Assembly (NCBI GenBank): GCA_018982785.1
Contig: JAHHEN010000002.1
Span: 315,001-379,000 of the forward strand
DNA from: Enterococcus innesii
GTDB lineage: Bacteria; Bacillota; Bacilli; Lactobacillales; Enterococcaceae
DNA: 64,000 nt
Direction of reading: 5' to 3'
The notes below the pieces were generated by a model, which was not told the origin of the DNA, made no database searches, and was given only the letters and a program-made list of their open reading frames with translations. Within the stretch, counting starts at the first letter, position 1, and every line of letters begins with the position of its first letter. Made by a program: the position numbers and the translations under genes. Of this stretch, positions 28,665-37,255 are shown in pieces.

Positions 28665-28886
28665 ATGTTATCAAAGGCGATCAATTACTTGGAAAAAATG
28701 CCTGCAATTGTGATGCAGGTTCGTATGAGGAAACGTGGAGAGAATTATGTATACAGTATTGAAGCGAAAACTGAGCGAGGGAGAGTAGAGACGTTTCAGC
28801 TGCGTGGAAGGACTCTATATCACCATATTTTTCATCTGGGAAAACCAACCGAGGAAAAGGTTCTTTTTCAGTTTTCAGAACAATAA
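28665..28886 (+). CDS. early phage protein, unknown
   Basis: 73 residues, basic, with GCAGGTGATGTAG before the ATG. It is the last gene before the hairpin cluster and the replication initiator. No family recognised. Confidence 0.55.
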   Translation: MLSKAINYLEKMPAIVMQVRMRKRGENYVYSIEAKTERGRVETFQLRGRTLYHHIFHLGKPTEEKVLFQFSEQ

Positions 28887-28891
28887 AAAAA

Positions 28892-28997
28892 GCCGCCAAA
28901 TTTGGCGACTTCTGAGAATGGTATTTCTTATCTCCGACAAGATAAGTATACCATCCTCAGACTATTTTTGCAAAAAACGCTGCTATTTCGGCGTTTT
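28892..28997. other. three-hairpin cluster, candidate replication origin
   Basis: Three inverted repeats follow one another directly before the HUH Rep gene. CGCCAAATTTGGCG is a 14-bp palindrome (28894-28907). A 51-base stem-loop (28911-28961) pairs TCTGAG, ATGGTAT and CTTATCT with their inverses, 20 pairs with small bulges. AAAACGC/GCGTTTT (28974-28997) is the third. Hairpins next to an HUH initiator are typical of nicking origins. The first palindrome, preceded by an A run, could also be a leftward terminator. Confidence 0.5.
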
Positions 28998-29054
28998 ATC
29001 GTCCTTGTATTAGATACTAACTTAACGGACGTAGAAAATTCTGGGGTGTTTGTC

Positions 29055-29879
29055 ATGAAGAAATCATTTGTTAGAGAACGCAGAGTGGAAGCAGGACCAT
29101 ATAAAGAAATCCGACTTTACAGTAGGACGATCGAGCAGGAACGAAAATGCAGAGAACCCAGAGGTAGGAGAAAAAAAGTTACTGGCTTATCTCAAGCAAG
29201 ATGGAATCAAGCCCAAAGTAAAAGAAAGGCCGCATTGTTCCTATATGCAAACTTTGGAGAGAAAGATTACTATGCCACGTTCACTTATTCCGATCAGTTT
29301 CTACCTGAAAAGCCTTCTGATGCCAAGCGTGATCAAGAAAACACTTTGAAAAAACTAAAAAGACTCTATGAGAAAGAAGGGGTCGAACTCAAGTACATGT
29401 GGTTTACCTCTTATCAATACGATGAGGAAGTAGGCTATATCACTCGAATCCATCACCATATTGTTTTAAACAATGGACCATCAAGGGATGCAATCGAGAG
29501 TGTTTGGTCTAAAGGACGAGGAAAGAAGAAACAGCCTCTTGGTCGAAGACAAGTGCAAAACATTCAATACGATTCAGATGGGATGCAAGGCTTGGTCAAT
29601 TATTTAACAGGTCAAGAGAAATGGGAAAATCGCCAGTGGAAGAAAGGTCAAAAGCGATGGTCCAAGAGTCGAAACCTCAAAGAGCCACACGAAACAACCA
29701 ACGATGATTATTGGTCATTTAGAAAACTAAATAAATTAGGTATGTCCAACGATGATGGAGCAGAGGAAATTCTTAAGAGGTTTCCTCAATACCGAATTTT
29801 AGGAGATATATTGAAAATTTACGATGAGGATCGTGGATGGTATTTCAAAATCGAACTGTTCAGAAATGATGATGGATAG
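29055..29879 (+). CDS. HUH-type replication initiator (Rep)
   Basis: A 274-residue protein with YYATFTYSDQFLPEKP (70s), the metal-binding HUH-like motif RIHHHIVLN (His133-135), NGPSRDAIESVWSKG and a candidate nucleophile tyrosine in LVNYLTGQ (about 183). These mark the phage/plasmid replication proteins that nick single-stranded DNA at a hairpin. The frame is open back to 28902, but ATG 29055 has GGGGTG at the right distance. It follows a cluster of three hairpins and precedes a resolvase gene, so this is the replication module. No helicase or DnaA-like protein was seen. Confidence 0.8.
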   Translation: MKKSFVRERRVEAGPYKEIRLYSRTIEQERKCREPRGRRKKVTGLSQARWNQAQSKRKAALFLYANFGEKDYYATFTYSDQFLPEKPSDAKRDQENTLKKLKRLYEKEGVELKYMWFTSYQYDEEVGYITRIHHHIVLNNGPSRDAIESVWSKGRGKKKQPLGRRQVQNIQYDSDGMQGLVNYLTGQEKWENRQWKKGQKRWSKSRNLKEPHETTNDDYWSFRKLNKLGMSNDDGAEEILKRFPQYRILGDILKIYDEDRGWYFKIELFRNDDG

Positions 29880-29893
29880 AGAAAGAGGTAGAA

Positions 29894-30301
29894 ATGGAAA
29901 GTAAACAAACGTATCTGGTCGCCTGCTTTGATAAATCAGATTGTATCGACATGATGCAGGAAGTCTTTTTGATGTTAAACATTGATGATCAAAACAAAGG
30001 GAAATTTTCTCCATGTATTAAAACATTGGAAATCAAATCAGAAGAAAAGGAAATCCGATTTCTTCAAAATCAGCAAATTTGCGATGCTGCATCAAACAAA
30101 TTAAATGATCATTCAGCATATGCAGGAATAGTTAAGAGTGATCGCTATTCACAATTCGTATGCTTTGAAGATAAAGCACACTATGAGCGCATTTACCGAA
30201 GAACATTAGATACATTTGGGCAAAACGATAAAAAAGGATTTATTACTGAACTAATGAAGAAAGTAGGTAGAAACGATGTCTTCAAGAGATTACCAAAATA
30301 G
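29894..30301 (+). CDS. early phage protein, unknown
   Basis: 135 residues starting MESKQTYLVACFDKSD, with AAAGAGGTAG upstream. Mixed alpha-beta; no family recognised. It overlaps the resolvase gene by 26 bases, so it may work with replication or recombination. Confidence 0.6.
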   Translation: MESKQTYLVACFDKSDCIDMMQEVFLMLNIDDQNKGKFSPCIKTLEIKSEEKEIRFLQNQQICDAASNKLNDHSAYAGIVKSDRYSQFVCFEDKAHYERIYRRTLDTFGQNDKKGFITELMKKVGRNDVFKRLPK

Positions 30302-30776
30302 AGTCAACAATGATTTGGGCGATATCTTTGAAAAAATGATTGATCAAGGATGTTGGTACTACAGAACAAAAGAAATTGCTTTAATTGAAAAAACGCCTGA
30401 ACCGTTTCGTGTGAAGCAGATACTCGGCGATGGCAGAATGATCGTTTATCCAATCGGGAAAGCTCAACCAGATTACAAAGGAACTCTATGGGATGGACGT
30501 GCCATTGTTTTTGAAGCAAAGATGACCACAACGGATCGATTAAAAAAATCAGTGATCACACAAAATCAGGCGGCCTTGTTGGATCTCCATCAAAAATTAG
30601 GAGCGATGGCAGGTGTTTGTTGAATGATCAAAAAGACCGTTGGGTTTATCCCATGGAGTGATTGGCAGAACATGAAAGCAAAATATGGACGACAGTACAT
30701 TCTTGAAGAAGAGTTGGAAGAATATCAGGTTGCTACGCCAGGCTACATCGATTTTCTGAATAAAACGAATTGGTGA
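30276..30776 (+). pseudogene. RecU/VRR-NUC-like Holliday junction resolvase, split by an in-frame stop
   Basis: The first part (115 residues) has the nuclease core: QPDYKGTLWDG, then IVFEAKMTTTDRLK with the Asp and Glu-x-Lys metal ligands. A TGA at 30621-30623 interrupts the frame after LGAMAGVC, and the rest continues in the same frame from an ATG at 30624: GFIPWSDWQNMKAKYGRQY is the usual RecU-type C-terminal region. Either a sense codon became TGA, or the protein is now made as two pieces through stop-start coupling (AGGTG lies upstream of the ATG). Uninterrupted length is about 166 residues. Confidence 0.78.
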
Positions 30777-30780
30777 TCCT

Positions 30781-31083
30781 ATGGATGAAAGAATAACCAG
30801 TTTCAAAGTAGCACGTGTCGAATTCACCATGTTTTGCGAGATACGAGGATGGACGGTGGAGTATTTTTCTAACAATCCCAAGAATTACCGTCAATACTAT
30901 GCAAGATGTTACGTTCCGGAAAAGGCAGATACCTATCATTTTATTATTACACTTGCAGGGAAGTACTATCGCCTTCTCGGAAATAAGAAGTGGGAGCCTT
31001 ATGAATATGTGTATAAGCCAGCAGATGCAGGAGGTGATCAACATGAAACAGAATCAACAGGCGATGAAGCAGAAAGAACGTGA
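30781..31083 (+). CDS. early phage protein, unknown
   Basis: 100 residues, rich in Tyr and charged residues (TVEYFSNNPKNYRQYYARCYVP), with an acidic tail. It begins four bases after the resolvase stop and lacks a strong ribosome site, suggesting coupling. No family recognised. Confidence 0.55.
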   Translation: MDERITSFKVARVEFTMFCEIRGWTVEYFSNNPKNYRQYYARCYVPEKADTYHFIITLAGKYYRLLGNKKWEPYEYVYKPADAGGDQHETESTGDEAERT

Positions 31084-31422
31084 AAAAAGAAACGCCATAG
31101 AGAACGTGCTTTAAAACTACAACGATTGCTTTATCTTTCTAAACTTGATGATCGAGAAATTGATCCAGTAATCGAGGAAGAGCGAGAAGCATTGCGTGTT
31201 GAACTCTGGAGAGGGGAGCAATCCCATTTGCGAATTGTAGAGGTTCTTTACAAGGGCGAAGTGATTTTCACAGGTACTCGGAAAGACGTATGTCGGAAGT
31301 GTAAAAAAGCGAATCGAACGATGAGTGATTTATTGCATTATGGGAATGAAGATAAACAAGGAAGAACTTACCGTTATAAGGATTGGTTTCAATCCTTTGA
31401 AGAGGAAGTTGACTATGATTAA
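31043..31422 (+). pseudogene. early phage protein, frameshifted
   Basis: AGGAGGTGATCAAC precedes ATG 31043, which opens MKQNQQAMKQKERE and then falls out of frame. The continuation KKRHRERALKLQRLLYLSKL to WFQSFEEEVDYD lies in the -1 frame. A run of six A at 31083-31088 would need to be seven. The joined protein, about 126 residues, has a CRKCKKANR cysteine pair near its end. Function unknown. Confidence 0.6.
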
Positions 31423-31445
31423 GCATAATTATTGGAGGGTAAATT

Positions 31446-31508
31446 ATGAATGAATTAGTAGAACAATGGTCAAAGGAGGGGAATCGTTGTTGTGCGTCCT
31501 GCAATTGA
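31446..31508 (+). CDS. possible very small gene
   Basis: A strong TTGGAGGGTAAATT site precedes an ATG that opens only 20 codons (MNELVEQWSKEG then Cys-rich). Removing one G from the G4 run near 31480-31483 would extend it to about 26 codons ending EKESVE. It may be a small phage gene or a remnant. Confidence 0.3.
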   Translation: MNELVEQWSKEGNRCCASCN

Positions 31509-31529
31509 AAAAGAAAGCGTGGAATAAAA

Positions 31530-31850
31530 ATGGACTGGGAAGATCTGGTTAAGGAATCTGTACGACTAAAAAATCGGGCGGATACTTTAAAAGAATTGAA
31601 AAAGTATTTTGATCGAGGATTCAGATATGTTGTACGTGATTTAGAAGGCGAATGGCTGGTGCTGTTTTCTTTGAAACCTAAGAAATACATGGATTTAGAA
31701 ATCTGGGGATACGTCAACGAGTGTGACCCTAATGCAATTCCTTGCCAAATAATCAAAAACACAGACATTACAGAAATAAACTGGAAAAACCGAAGCGCAG
31801 TCTTGATTAAGGATTTTATTAAAAAAGCTTTGGAGCAGGAGGAAGAGTGA
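31530..31850 (+). CDS. phage protein, unknown
   Basis: 106 residues, MDWEDLVKESVRLKN start, with EWLVLFSLKPKKYMDLEIWG in the middle and an acidic tail. The ribosome site is weak. No family recognised. Confidence 0.55.
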   Translation: MDWEDLVKESVRLKNRADTLKELKKYFDRGFRYVVRDLEGEWLVLFSLKPKKYMDLEIWGYVNECDPNAIPCQIIKNTDITEINWKNRSAVLIKDFIKKALEQEEE

Positions 31851-32041
31851 TGGCATGGATTGTGGTCGATTCAAAAAATAGTGATCTATTTTTAACCTTT
31901 TACACATTTGTGGCTTATGAGAAGCCACACACGGTGTTTGAGCATCGGATGTTTTGTAAATCAGCGGTGAAATTTGAAGATAAAAATTTAGCACAAGCAG
32001 TTGCCAATTTATCAGGTGGGAATATTAGAAAAGTTGATTAA
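31850..32041 (+). CDS. small phage protein, unknown
   Basis: 63 residues from ATG 31850, next to the preceding stop (TGATG arrangement), implying coupled translation. No family recognised. Confidence 0.5.
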   Translation: MAWIVVDSKNSDLFLTFYTFVAYEKPHTVFEHRMFCKSAVKFEDKNLAQAVANLSGGNIRKVD

Positions 32042-32079
32042 TTCCGCAATCGTCAGCGATAGCAAACAGGAGGGATAAT

Positions 32080-32469
32080 ATGATACCAAAATTTAGAGCG
32101 TGGGAACCAGATACGAACTTTATGAACGATCAAGTCCGAGTGACGAGTAACCGATTCGGCGATGGTGAGATTTTGGTAGAGGCTACCGATGGTTTTGGTT
32201 GGATAGAAGTGAAACCAGAGTATCTCATGCAATCAACAGGCTTGAAAGACAAGAACGGTGTGGAGATTTTCGAGGGAGATGTTTTAACAAGCAATGTCCA
32301 ACCTTGCAAAATGGTTAATCCAATAAAAGATGGTTACGGAGTTGTTCGTTTTGAAAACGGAATGTTTAAACTTGGTGCTATTAGCTTAGTAACTTTTATT
32401 AGCAAAATGGAAGTCATCGGCAACATCTACGAGAACCCAGAACTGTTGGAGCAAGCCGATGAATCGTAA
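32080..32469 (+). CDS. YopX-family phage protein
   Basis: 129 residues with the YopX pattern: IPKFRAWEPDTNFM at the start, LMQSTGLKDKNGVEIFEGDVL in the middle, GVVRFENGMFKLG and VIGNIYENPELL at the end. YopX proteins are common in Gram-positive phages; their function is unknown. AGGAGGGATAAT precedes the start. Confidence 0.88.
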   Translation: MIPKFRAWEPDTNFMNDQVRVTSNRFGDGEILVEATDGFGWIEVKPEYLMQSTGLKDKNGVEIFEGDVLTSNVQPCKMVNPIKDGYGVVRFENGMFKLGAISLVTFISKMEVIGNIYENPELLEQADES

Positions 32470-32647
32470 AAGTATCCTTGTATTATTACTAGCAGCGATC
32501 TCAGCAACAAGTTGGCTATCCTATACAATAATTGACCAACAAAAGCAGATAGTGAAGCTAGAACAGCAACTGCAGTATGAGCAGATGAAGTACAAGATTA
32601 TTATCAATGATCCGCTAGTGCGAGATGCGATGGAAAGTGGAGGATGA
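32459..32647 (+). CDS. small membrane protein
   Basis: 62 residues: one N-terminal membrane segment (SILVLLLAAISATSWLSY) then a short coiled coil (IVKLEQQLQYEQMKYK). It overlaps the YopX gene by 11 bases. Function unknown. Confidence 0.6.
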   Translation: MNRKSILVLLLAAISATSWLSYTIIDQQKQIVKLEQQLQYEQMKYKIIINDPLVRDAMESGG

Positions 32648-32649
32648 TT

Positions 32650-32745
32650 ATGACAGTTGCAGTTTTAGGGTTCACCGTATTCGTAATGATAATGGTTGTT
32701 GCAGTTGTTGTTGGAAAGAAGATGGACGATAGAGAAGGAAAATAA
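32650..32745 (+). CDS. very small membrane protein
   Basis: 31 residues, MTVAVLGFTVFVMIMVV start, a single membrane helix with a charged tail. GGAGG at 32639-32643 is well placed. Function unknown. Confidence 0.5.
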   Translation: MTVAVLGFTVFVMIMVVAVVVGKKMDDREGK

Positions 32746-32775
32746 AAAAGCCACTACCTTTTGGGGAAGTGACCT

Positions 32776-33282
32776 ATGACAAGACTATTTTACCATAAAG
32801 GGGTGGCGTTTGTGAGGTACCAATGGCTTAAAAATTATCAAGATTTAGAAGAGCAGATCCTCTTCATGAAATGGAATCTTAACAAAAGTAAGTTGGAATT
32901 GGAACGGTGGGTCAACGGTGATTTAGCAAACGTGCGCCTTGAAAAAAATTCAAGATCATCATCGTTGGAAGAAAACATCAGGATCATAGAGAATGAACTA
33001 GAGCTGCTTGAAAAAGAAAAAATTGAACTGATGGAATTGATTGATTCGTTCTGCGGTGCAGACAATCAAATTGTTAAATTAAAGTATATTGATGACATGG
33101 ATGTTTATGATATAGCAGATGCTACAGGCTACAGCGTATCTTATATCAGAAAGCGGCATACAGAGATTCGAAAGACATTATCATTCGTGGATGAGTATGA
33201 GGCGCGGCGAGAGGAACGCTTGAAGAAGCAAGAAGAAATGGACTACTATTCAGCAGACCAAGATCAATTAAGTTTGTTTTGA
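32776..33282 (+). CDS. late-gene transcription regulator (sigma-like)
   Basis: A 168-residue protein (156 from the GTG at 32812, which has AAAGGGGTGG upstream). A long coiled region (about 40-95) is followed by a sigma-70 region-4-like helix-turn-helix: NQIVKLKYIDDMDVYDIADATGYSVSYIRKRHTEI. Its place, at the end of the early operon and before the packaging genes, is that of RinA/ArpU-like activators of late transcription. Confidence 0.75.
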   Translation: MTRLFYHKGVAFVRYQWLKNYQDLEEQILFMKWNLNKSKLELERWVNGDLANVRLEKNSRSSSLEENIRIIENELELLEKEKIELMELIDSFCGADNQIVKLKYIDDMDVYDIADATGYSVSYIRKRHTEIRKTLSFVDEYEARREERLKKQEEMDYYSADQDQLSLF

Positions 33283-33538
33283 CATTGCCACAAAATGCGA
33301 CCTCAAAGCCTGTGTATATTTCTTGATTTAAACAGGTTATATTAATAGCGTAGAAGAAACGGAGAGCCGGTTGTTGGACTACTCACACTAATCCAAATAC
33401 CGAAAGGGGGCTAATCCCTCATCGCTTTACTTCTTTGACGGATACGAAAGACAGCACAATTTTTTGAAAGAGGTGGATCATCTCATTTCAGAATTCGCTA
33501 GTACTGTCTTTTTAATATTGAAAGATATTCTGTAATAG
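33283..33538. other. non-coding region before the packaging genes, with a folded segment
   Basis: No gene. A TATATT box near 33339 may be part of the late promoter. The segment 33350-33430 contains nested pairings: GTAGA with TTTAC at its ends, TTGGA (33374-33378) with TCCAA (33392-33396), and GGG/CCC near 33406-33418. It looks tRNA-like in outline but has a 13-base middle loop and no T-loop consensus, so it is not a tRNA. Confidence 0.4.
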
Positions 33539-34323
33539 ATGATACTATATATAAAAAAGGTGTTGAGTAAATATATGATAGGGAATATTTTTTATGATGT
33601 CCATGGAGATTTCATTTGGTCTAGTGTAGCTGCGATTGTAGCTGCTGTGGGCGCTGTGATATCATTTGTTTTTTCTTTGCTGAGTTTTTTAAATACAAGA
33701 AAAATGGGAATAAAGCAAAATATATTAGAACAAAAAAAGATTGATGCCGATATTATTTCTAAATCAAGAATGCATTGGATCGATAGTACAAAAGAAATTG
33801 TAACATCATTTCTAAACGCTTCTTTGAAATTATCTAGTTCGTACGTTATGTTCTCAGAGAAAATTAAGCAATACAATGAATACAATATGAGGGCAGCCAA
33901 TTTTAAAGCTTTAAGTAATGATAAAAAAATATCTCATACAGATCGAAAAAAATACAAAGATATTTATGAACAATGGGAAATACAAGACAAAGTGAATTTT
34001 GATGTAGATATGAAAAGTAGAGTCGATGATTTAAATAATACTTTGGAAATTGTAAAAAAGAATTTATGTTAATAAAATTAAACTTTAGTAACAATGAAGA
34101 AAATAACAAAATAGTAAAATTAGCCGAGGAGATACACGAGAACCTTCGTAAATATTCATTGAAAAGTAGTTGGATGCAATTTGATTCTGCTAACGTAGTT
34201 GACAGTAATATTCAACAATCTAGGAAAATGAGAGATGATGTAGCAATAGAAGTAAATAGGTTAATTGTCATGTTAAGAGATTACTACAAAAAGGAATGGG
34301 AAAAGGTTAAAGCAGGTAAATAA
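33539..34323 (+). pseudogene. membrane-anchored coiled-coil protein, frameshifted
   Basis: The first part has one membrane segment (SSVAAIVAAVGAVISFVFSLLSFL, about 28-52) and a charged helical region. It stops at KKNLC, and the rest (EFMLIKLNFSNNEENNKIVKLAEEI, 80-plus residues) lies in the -1 frame. The run of six A at 34054-34059 should be seven. Joined length is about 260 residues; the start may be ATG 33575. It lies between the late regulator and packaging genes, a usual site for acquired genes. Function unknown. Confidence 0.6.
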
Positions 34324-34346
34324 GTGTTGAATATTTTAATAATGTA

Positions 34347-34376
34347 GTCACTCCGTGCGAGTGGCTTTTTATTTTG
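34347..34376 (+). terminator. terminator before the packaging genes
   Basis: CACTC/GAGTG stem around CGTGC, followed by GCTTTTTATTTT. Confidence 0.7.
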
Positions 34377-34393
34377 TATAAGGAGAGACGATC

Positions 34394-34723
34394 ATGAAGA
34401 AACCACAGGACCATAAAAAGAAATCTGTCCCAGAAAAACAAGACGACTTTATCAAGATGCTAACTAAGTTACATGAAGAGAAGGACATGGATGCCATTTC
34501 TGATTTAATCTGGAAAGCCATTACCGTATACGGTCTGAAGGTAGATGAACTTGCAGCGCTGAACTATTACATGATGAAACGATCACTTGAGGCACCTGTC
34601 AACGCAACGTTTATAAAAGAACGTATGAACCTCGATGTTACACAGCTAGGAGTAGATGGAATCTTACAAGTGCAAAGAGCCTTGGTAAATGTTTACGTTG
34701 AGCAATTAGCCAAAGAACAATGA
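34394..34723 (+). CDS. phage protein upstream of HNH nuclease, unknown
   Basis: 109 residues, helical and charged, MKKPQDHKKKSVPEK start. The last codons overlap the HNH gene start by four bases. It may assist packaging by position; no family recognised. Confidence 0.6.
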   Translation: MKKPQDHKKKSVPEKQDDFIKMLTKLHEEKDMDAISDLIWKAITVYGLKVDELAALNYYMMKRSLEAPVNATFIKERMNLDVTQLGVDGILQVQRALVNVYVEQLAKEQ

Positions 34724-35034
34724 TACCTGTTGTCAAAACCAAAGCAGATCGTGCTAGGTTTTATGGATCGACTAAGTGGAGAAATCTAAGACAGGCAATA
34801 CTTGAGAGAGATCATTACGAATGCTTGTGGTGTAAAGCAGAAGGCAGACTGACCACACAGTATGATTCGATACTGGAAGTCGATCACATCAAAGAGTTAG
34901 AAACAAATCCAGAGCTTGCGTTTGATCCAGACAATCTAAGAACGTTATGCAAGGACTGCCACAACAAGCGACACGATCGGATGAACTATCGTGGGCAACC
35001 AAAGAAAAGAAAGTGGGATGATGAGTGGTGGTGA
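34720..35034 (+). CDS. HNH endonuclease
   Basis: 104 residues with the full HNH signature: first CxxC in YECLWC, EVDHIKEL, and LRTLCKDCHNKRH (second CxxC and final His). HNH proteins beside the terminase are needed, with the large subunit, for cos cleavage in HK97-type phages. The neighbours are consistent: a GC-rich cos-like segment and the terminase genes follow. Confidence 0.93.
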   Translation: MIPVVKTKADRARFYGSTKWRNLRQAILERDHYECLWCKAEGRLTTQYDSILEVDHIKELETNPELAFDPDNLRTLCKDCHNKRHDRMNYRGQPKKRKWDDEWW

Positions 35035-35090
35035 GTGACTACCTAAGAAAACAGCATCCCAAAAATGGATAGAAAAGTAAATCAAAGTGG

Positions 35091-35165
35091 GGACCAACAT
35101 ACCCCCGGTCGAATTATTTTGGGGTCAAATCCCAATCTAGGGAACCGGTGGGAGGGGTCAACTGT
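35091..35165. other. candidate cos packaging site
   Basis: The only G/C-tract-rich non-coding segment in the packaging region. ACCCCCGGTCGAA (35101-35113) and ACCGGTGGGAGGGGT (35144-35158) form an interrupted inverted repeat, with GGGGTCAAATCCC between. ACCCCCGGTCGA-like sequence between HNH and small terminase genes is usual in cos-type Gram-positive phages. Confidence 0.5.
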
Positions 35166-35208
35166 CCAAATTTACGACTAAAATTTTTTTGCTAGGGGGT
35201 GAGAGCCT

Positions 35209-35526
35209 TTGAAGATGTCAGATTTAAAGAAACAGTTGCTAAGACAGATTGACGTAAACGATCAGATGGAACTTGAAAAAGTTGAGAGATACCTTGATTT
35301 AGTTAGGCTTTATCGAAAAATGGATAAAGCTGTTAAGCAATACGGACCAATTGTCGAAGGCTTTAACGGCACTCAAACGTATCTTAAAACTAACCCAGCA
35401 ATCGCTCAAAAAGTTACGATTTCTCGTGCAATTATTGCTCTTGGTAAAGACCTTAACCTTGATGATTTGAACGGTAAAGTAGTCACTGATAATCAAGATG
35501 ATTACGATGAGAGTGATCTAACATGA
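35209..35526 (+). CDS. terS: terminase small subunit, P27-type
   Basis: 105 residues with helical DNA-binding regions (EKVERYLDLVRLYRKMDKAVK, then NGTQTYLKTNPAIAQKVTISR), the pattern of P27-like small terminases. It recognises the phage DNA for packaging and recruits the large subunit. AGGGGGTGAG eight bases before TTG 35209 favours the TTG start. It overlaps terL by four bases. Confidence 0.85.
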   Translation: MKMSDLKKQLLRQIDVNDQMELEKVERYLDLVRLYRKMDKAVKQYGPIVEGFNGTQTYLKTNPAIAQKVTISRAIIALGKDLNLDDLNGKVVTDNQDDYDESDLT

Positions 35527-37205
35527 TTCATCAAACACACGTTGATTACTATATCGAACAATTCAAATCAGGGAAAATAAAGTTTAACAAAGAGCGAGCA
35601 GATTTAATTGAGTATTTAGAACGTGATGTTCTTAGTCGGGATGATGTTTACTTCGATGATGTGATGATTGATAAGTGCATTGCTTATGGTGAGAAATGGT
35701 ATTTCCCAATGCAGCCATTCCAAAAGTTCTTAATTGCATTCATCTTTTTTTATTTCAAAAAGAATGACCGGAATGTTTACCGTAAGTTTCTTTGGATGTT
35801 TGGTCGTGGCGGAGGAAAAAACGGGTTGTTATCTGTGGTCCTAAACTTTCTGCAAACCGAAATGCACGGCATCATGGACTACAACATTTCGATTGTAGCA
35901 AATAGTGAGGATCAGGCAAAAACCTCTTTTGAAGAAATTTATAATACAATCAAGCGGAACAAAACCTTACAAAAAGCTTTCGAGTACGGCAAGTCTGTAA
36001 TCACCAGCAAAAAGACTGGAAGTAAAATAAAATTCCGTACTAGTAATGGCGATACAAAAGATGGGTTGCGTGATGGAGCAGTAGCTTTTGATGAAATCCA
36101 CCGATACGAATCGAACAAAGATGTAAAAGTCCATATTAGTGGGCTTGGTAAACGTCCGAACCCGAGGGAATTTTATGTGGGGACTGACGGTTATGTTCGT
36201 GAGGGATTCTTGGACAACATGAAAGAAAAAGCAAAAAGAGTGTTGAGCGGTTCAGTCCGTTTCAATGCTCTTTTTCCTTTCATCTGCAAACTTGATTCAG
36301 AAGACCAGGTCAATGATCCTGATAACTGGGAATTAGCAAATCCAATGTTTCATCATCCGCTATCTGAGTATGCGGATAACCTTTACGAAACGGTTATGGA
36401 AGAATACGAAGATTTGGAAGATGACCCAAGCAACCGAGAAGAGTTCATGACCAAACGTATGAATTTACCTGTCACAGACTTAGAAAGATCGGTGGCTAGT
36501 CGTGAAGAGATTCTGGCAACAAACAGACCATTCCCAACAAACCTAATCGGCAAACAAGCCATTGGCGGTTTAGACTATGCCAGTCTGCGTGATTTCGCCG
36601 CTTGTGGGCTTTTGTTTCGTGATGGGGATGATTATGTATTCAAGACCCATTCGTTCGTTAGAAAGCAATTTGTGGACATTTACTACGGGTATTCTCGTAA
36701 AGCTTCTAACACTACAAAAGAAAAATTTGCACCAATAGGGGAATGGGAAGAGAAAGGGTTGCTGACGGTCATAGATGGGCCAACAATCGATCCTAAAATA
36801 GTTGTCGGATGGTTTGTTGAACAACGTGAGAAATACGGCATAACGAAAATAGTAGCCGATAATTTCCGAATGGATTTATTGCGACCATTGTTTTTGGAGG
36901 AAGGGTTTGAAATCGAAGTGATTAGAAACCCAACAGCTGCTGATAATCTGTTAGCACCTAGAATTGAAGATGCTTTCGCCAACAATCACATTATCTTTGG
37001 TGATAATCCTCTCATGCGATGGTACACAAACAATGTACTAGTTAAGACTAACGGTGATGGGAATAAATCATACAAGAAGAAAGAAGAGGTTCGGCGTAAG
37101 ACAGACGGTTTCAAGGCTTTTGAATACTGTTTATGGCGTGCTGATGAAATCATTGACTACGACTACGACGATGTTTTTGATATGTTGGATGAAATTGAAT
37201 TTTAG
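35523..37205 (+). CDS. terL: terminase large subunit
   Basis: A 560-residue ATPase-nuclease motor that pumps DNA into the prohead. Walker A-like GRGGGKN is near residue 97, Walker B with VAFDEIHRYE near 185, and the nuclease domain begins at GGLDYASLRDFAAC (about 345) with VADNFRMDLLRPLF further on. Length is typical of HK97-type TerL. It is intact. Confidence 0.95.
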   Translation: MIHQTHVDYYIEQFKSGKIKFNKERADLIEYLERDVLSRDDVYFDDVMIDKCIAYGEKWYFPMQPFQKFLIAFIFFYFKKNDRNVYRKFLWMFGRGGGKNGLLSVVLNFLQTEMHGIMDYNISIVANSEDQAKTSFEEIYNTIKRNKTLQKAFEYGKSVITSKKTGSKIKFRTSNGDTKDGLRDGAVAFDEIHRYESNKDVKVHISGLGKRPNPREFYVGTDGYVREGFLDNMKEKAKRVLSGSVRFNALFPFICKLDSEDQVNDPDNWELANPMFHHPLSEYADNLYETVMEEYEDLEDDPSNREEFMTKRMNLPVTDLERSVASREEILATNRPFPTNLIGKQAIGGLDYASLRDFAACGLLFRDGDDYVFKTHSFVRKQFVDIYYGYSRKASNTTKEKFAPIGEWEEKGLLTVIDGPTIDPKIVVGWFVEQREKYGITKIVADNFRMDLLRPLFLEEGFEIEVIRNPTAADNLLAPRIEDAFANNHIIFGDNPLMRWYTNNVLVKTNGDGNKSYKKKEEVRRKTDGFKAFEYCLWRADEIIDYDYDDVFDMLDEIEF

Positions 37206-37255
37206 AACAAAAAAAGAACGCATTAGCGCTCAATTTATTACTAATTATTACAAAT

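Noticed and set aside
31268-31768. 166-codon leftward open frame in the early region
   Set aside because: It covers two rightward genes with ribosome sites; composition is typical of an antisense shadow.
33350-33430. tRNA gene in the gap before the packaging module
   Set aside because: It has a stem resembling an anticodon arm, but the loop is 13 bases and there is no T-loop consensus or proper acceptor stem.
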